Below, piece by piece: positions 18,000 to 20,242 of a stretch of 20,242 nucleotides of DNA. Each line of letters opens with the position of its first letter. The stretch's first letter is position 1. The DNA is taken from the NCBI GenBank assembly GCA_003427395.1, contig BFEA01000021.1:4935751-4955992 (forward strand), written 5' to 3'. Origin of the DNA: Chara braunii (taxonomy: Eukaryota; Streptophyta; Charophyceae; Charales; Characeae). The position numbers and the translations under genes are program-made. The notes under the pieces were generated by a model, which saw only the letters and a list, made by a program, of their open reading frames with translations, did not search any database and was not told where the DNA came from.

Positions 18000-18478
18000 T
18001 AGGCTGTTTTCCCGGGCGCCCGGGCACCCAACTTCTGCCCGGGTACACGCCCGGGTGCCCGGCCGGGCATGACCCCCGGGCAGGGTTCCAGGCAGCCCCA
18101 GCGCCCAAAAAAAAAAAAAAAAAAAAACTCAAAAAATTCCGGAAAAAACATATGTTGTGTAGGATTGAAATGCAAACCACTTTTGGCTGAGGGTTACATT
18201 ATGATTCCTCACAGAATCGGAGATAAAAAAGAAAATAACAGAATCACACAAAGGCACCCCCCTTTAGACCCCTTTAACCCCTTTAAAACCAATTTATACC
18301 CCCCTCCCCCCCCCTTGACAGCCAACTCGCAAAACACGAAATGAGCCCGGATTTGGAGTCCTCTGGTAGAGCTCAGAGAACCAAAAAAAAAATATTTTTT
18401 TTGTACGCTCGGGTACCCCGGGCGTCGCGCCCGGGTGCCCGGCCGGGCAGGACCGGCCGGGCGTGAGAATCTTCCTAG
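18000..18478. mobile_element. Non-autonomous hAT-like element, 479 bp
   Basis: The segment is flanked by perfect 9 bp direct repeats CGTATCACC (17991-17999 and 18479-18487). Its ends are TAGGCTGTTTTCCCGGG on the left and, in reverse complement, CTAGGAAGATTCTCACGCCC on the right. An 8 bp duplication with CTAGG/CCTAG ends is equally possible. Both subterminal zones are packed with CCCGGG/GCCCGG words, including the perfect 14 bp palindrome TGCCCGGCCGGGCA at 18056 and 18436. Known plant hAT elements have 8 bp duplications, short TA/CAGGG-type ends and such GC-rich subterminal motifs. MULEs, with 9 bp duplications, are the alternative. No transposase is encoded; the interior is A-rich and C-rich. 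Confidence 0.65.
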
Positions 18479-18770
18479 CGTATCACCCCTTTCAGTGAGG
18501 GACCCAGGCAAGGACGTTGGGAAAAAAAAATAAAAAAAGATCGGCTCTCCATCGAAGAGCTGCAATTTGGGGCAAGAGGCAACATGCAAGTCCATTGCAC
18601 CGGCCCTCTGTGTACAACGGTGATATCTCACAGCTGTCCCCCTTGCAAATAACGAAAAGGAAAAAGAAAGAAAAGGACGCATCCCTTCCAACAGCCTTAC
18701 GTGCCATCTGGGGGTAGTGGTTTTGTTTTAGTAGACGCTTTTGATTTTCGCGGCAGCAGACACCTTCTCT

Positions 18771-19730
18771 GAGGAGGGAGATAAAGAGGCTGATGGAGTG
18801 ACTTTGGGCCTGGCCCCACTACTCAACATTCTACATGCATTTGGACACCTCTGTGGACCAGGCACATTCGGAGGAGTCCAGCATTTTGAACGTATCGGGA
18901 CAATTATGAGATCCAGATACATATCGTGGAGCGAGGTCCTTCGTCTGCACTGACTCTATCTATAATCTCTTTTTCTGTTTCAACTTTCAAAGCAATGACT
19001 GCAGTTAATCCCCTGGGCTTCGCCTCGAACAACCAATGCTCGCCGAAAGTACCAATGCCCGAACATCATGAACGGTACAAAGTACTACAAACTGAAGGAC
19101 TGTAGGGCATAACACAGCCTTTTTTTTTTTTTTTTTTTTCCCTTCCCATGAAGACAGATGAGAAAGATGAACTCATAGATGATACTCTAAGCCACTTGTC
19201 ATCTGAACTTAGTTTTTTTTCTCAAATTTTAGAGCTCCACTCTATTCCTGGGAAGCGGCACGCACTGGAAAATGGGCCCAGCCGTCCCAAAAAATTGAAT
19301 GTGATAGATCAGATTTGGAGAACGGCAGCATTTGTTGCCCTACCGTATTCACCCGAATAGAACGCCCGGTAATTATCGCCGTATCTGGGCTGAAAGTTGT
19401 GCCAAATACAGCTATAATGACCGGGCGTTCTATTCGGGTGAAGACGGTAGGTGAAGCGCAGGGGATGAACTGCGGTCATTCCTGTGCAACAGAAAAAGAC
19501 ACCCGCAGATTGAGTCACTGCAGAAGAAGGGCGTCGCTCCACTACGAACACTCTATAATAGTCTATATGTATCTGGACTCTGGAGCTCATAATCGTTCCG
19601 GTACAATCAAAATGCTGCACTCCTCCCAACAATGTACCTGGTCCAGAACGGTGCCCAAATGCATGTAGAATGTTGAACGGTGGAGCCAGGCCCAAAGTCA
19701 CTACGTCAGCCTGTTCATCCCGCACCTCTG
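18771..19730. repeat. Large diverged inverted repeat (arms ~210 and ~245 bp)
   Basis: The left arm 18771-18980 and the right arm 19486-19730 (reverse complement) share AGTGACTTTGGGCCTGGC, CAACATTCTACATGCATTTGG, TGGACCAGG, AGCATTTTGA, ATTATGAG and TCTTTTTCTG in the same order. The right arm has about 35 extra bases near 19550. The interior of about 505 bp holds the 19339-19451 palindrome. Read as protein, both arms give VTLGLAP and NILHAFGH, but differences are not clearly limited to third codon positions. It could be a long-TIR transposon or an inverted duplication of a gene fragment. Confidence 0.75.
19339..19451. repeat. 113 bp near-perfect palindrome (foldback)
   Basis: The outer 32 bases of each arm pair with a single mismatch (from CCTACCGTATTCACCCG on the left). 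The next about 20 pairs continue without indels with six or so mismatches, to a small loop centred at 19395. Transcribed, it would form a hairpin of about 50 bp. It resembles a foldback MITE or a hairpin precursor. Confidence 0.85.
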
Positions 19731-20242
19731 GATGCCAGATATACATTCAAAACCTCACTACGCAGTTCCTCCAACCATGATAAATCCACTAAGGAGTTGG
19801 CTGGTGGCAGGCTCAGGGAACTCCTCTCTGACCTCGTCGAGAAAGATATTTCTATCTCGGACCAATAATTACAACAGAGATGTTCCCCCCCCTCCCCCCC
19901 CTCCCCCCGAAAGAGAAAGAACCCACAGATGGACCCCTTTCAAATTCCCCAACTTAAGCCACCAGTGCCTTGCCCCTTTATTTTTTTCGGACGCAGACGT
20001 TAACGCGCCGCGTCGAGCGGGAGTCGGAGTCGGAGTCGGAGAAGTGCACGCCCGGTCGCTGCCGGATTCACGGGTAGAGAAAGAACAAACCATACGATAC
20101 TTCTCTTTTAAAAAAAACGAAAAAAAAAGAAAAACAAAGAAAATCGATATAAATAAAAAAGGAGAAACAAAGTACAAATAGAAGCCTGAACCAGATGGTT
20201 CTGACGAACTGTAAAAAAAAAAAAAAAAAAAAAAAAATTCAA
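19731..20242. other. No gene recognised; low-complexity tracts
   Basis: Contains C-rich (19884-19907), GTCGGA hexamer (about 20022-20041), A-rich (20108-20160) and terminal poly(A) (20213-20237) tracts. The plus frame 19732-20181 runs through these and is not convincing. Confidence 0.5.

Overview
This window looks like nuclear, repeat-dominated intergenic DNA of a eukaryote. There are no bacterial-style operons, no rRNA or tRNA that I could support, and almost no long open frames. Long dinucleotide tracts (AG, CT, GT/AC), a CTT tract, many poly(A)/poly(T) runs, a decayed LTR-retrotransposon gag with a CCHC-type zinc-knuckle remnant, a hAT-like non-autonomous element with a GC-rich CCCGGG-dense subterminal region, and two TTTAGGG units all fit a green-plant or charophyte-type genome. 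The lineage is an inference, not a demonstration. Four isolated N bases (4692, 9586, 15027, 16588) lie in or beside simple or tandem repeats and look like assembly joins.

Layout. 1-1213: GC-rich tandem duplications (45-345, 533-649) and a GT-tailed repeat family in two copies (801-1185), followed directly by the first copy of a GGGACGCTGG-headed motif. 1381-2128: a 748 bp segment bounded by imperfect terminal inverted repeats. 2129-3780: no convincing gene; one weak exon-intron candidate and a CTT tract. 3781-4912: two copies of a CT-microsatellite-linked repeat ending in GGGGTATAA, enclosing a diverged 169 bp direct duplication (209 bp offset). 5227-5681: another GT-tailed copy, a palindrome and a compound CT/GT microsatellite. 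6035-7058: two A-tailed elements with the GGGACGCTGG head, in opposite orientations. 7220-9262: small direct duplications, minus-strand protein-like fragments and palindromes. 9497-9793: compound microsatellite plus a minus-strand copy of the GT-tailed family. 9794-11200: a minus-strand broken gag relic with a tandemly duplicated 3' part. 12492-12691: eight units with an exact 25 bp period, a constant core and variable remainder. 13000-13520: ATC/CAT-rich DNA. 14280-15457: a cluster of six GGGACGCTGG heads, two with poly(A) tails. 16464-16681: a 62 bp tandem array running into 16652-17672, the most protein-like stretch of the window, where the plausible reading frame steps twice. 17860-17990: another A-tailed element, whose tail abuts a 479 bp hAT-like insertion (18000-18478) flanked by perfect 9 bp direct repeats CGTATCACC. 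18771-19730: a large inverted repeat containing a 113 bp near-perfect palindrome.

I see no set of genes acting together. The best candidate for something undescribed is the dispersed, hairpin-headed, A-tailed element family (about ten copies in 20 kb), whose head hairpin shows one paired substitution in one copy. Next are the 25 bp constant-core/variable-spacer array and the 19339-19451 palindrome. All similarities were judged by eye; percentages and boundaries need alignment.
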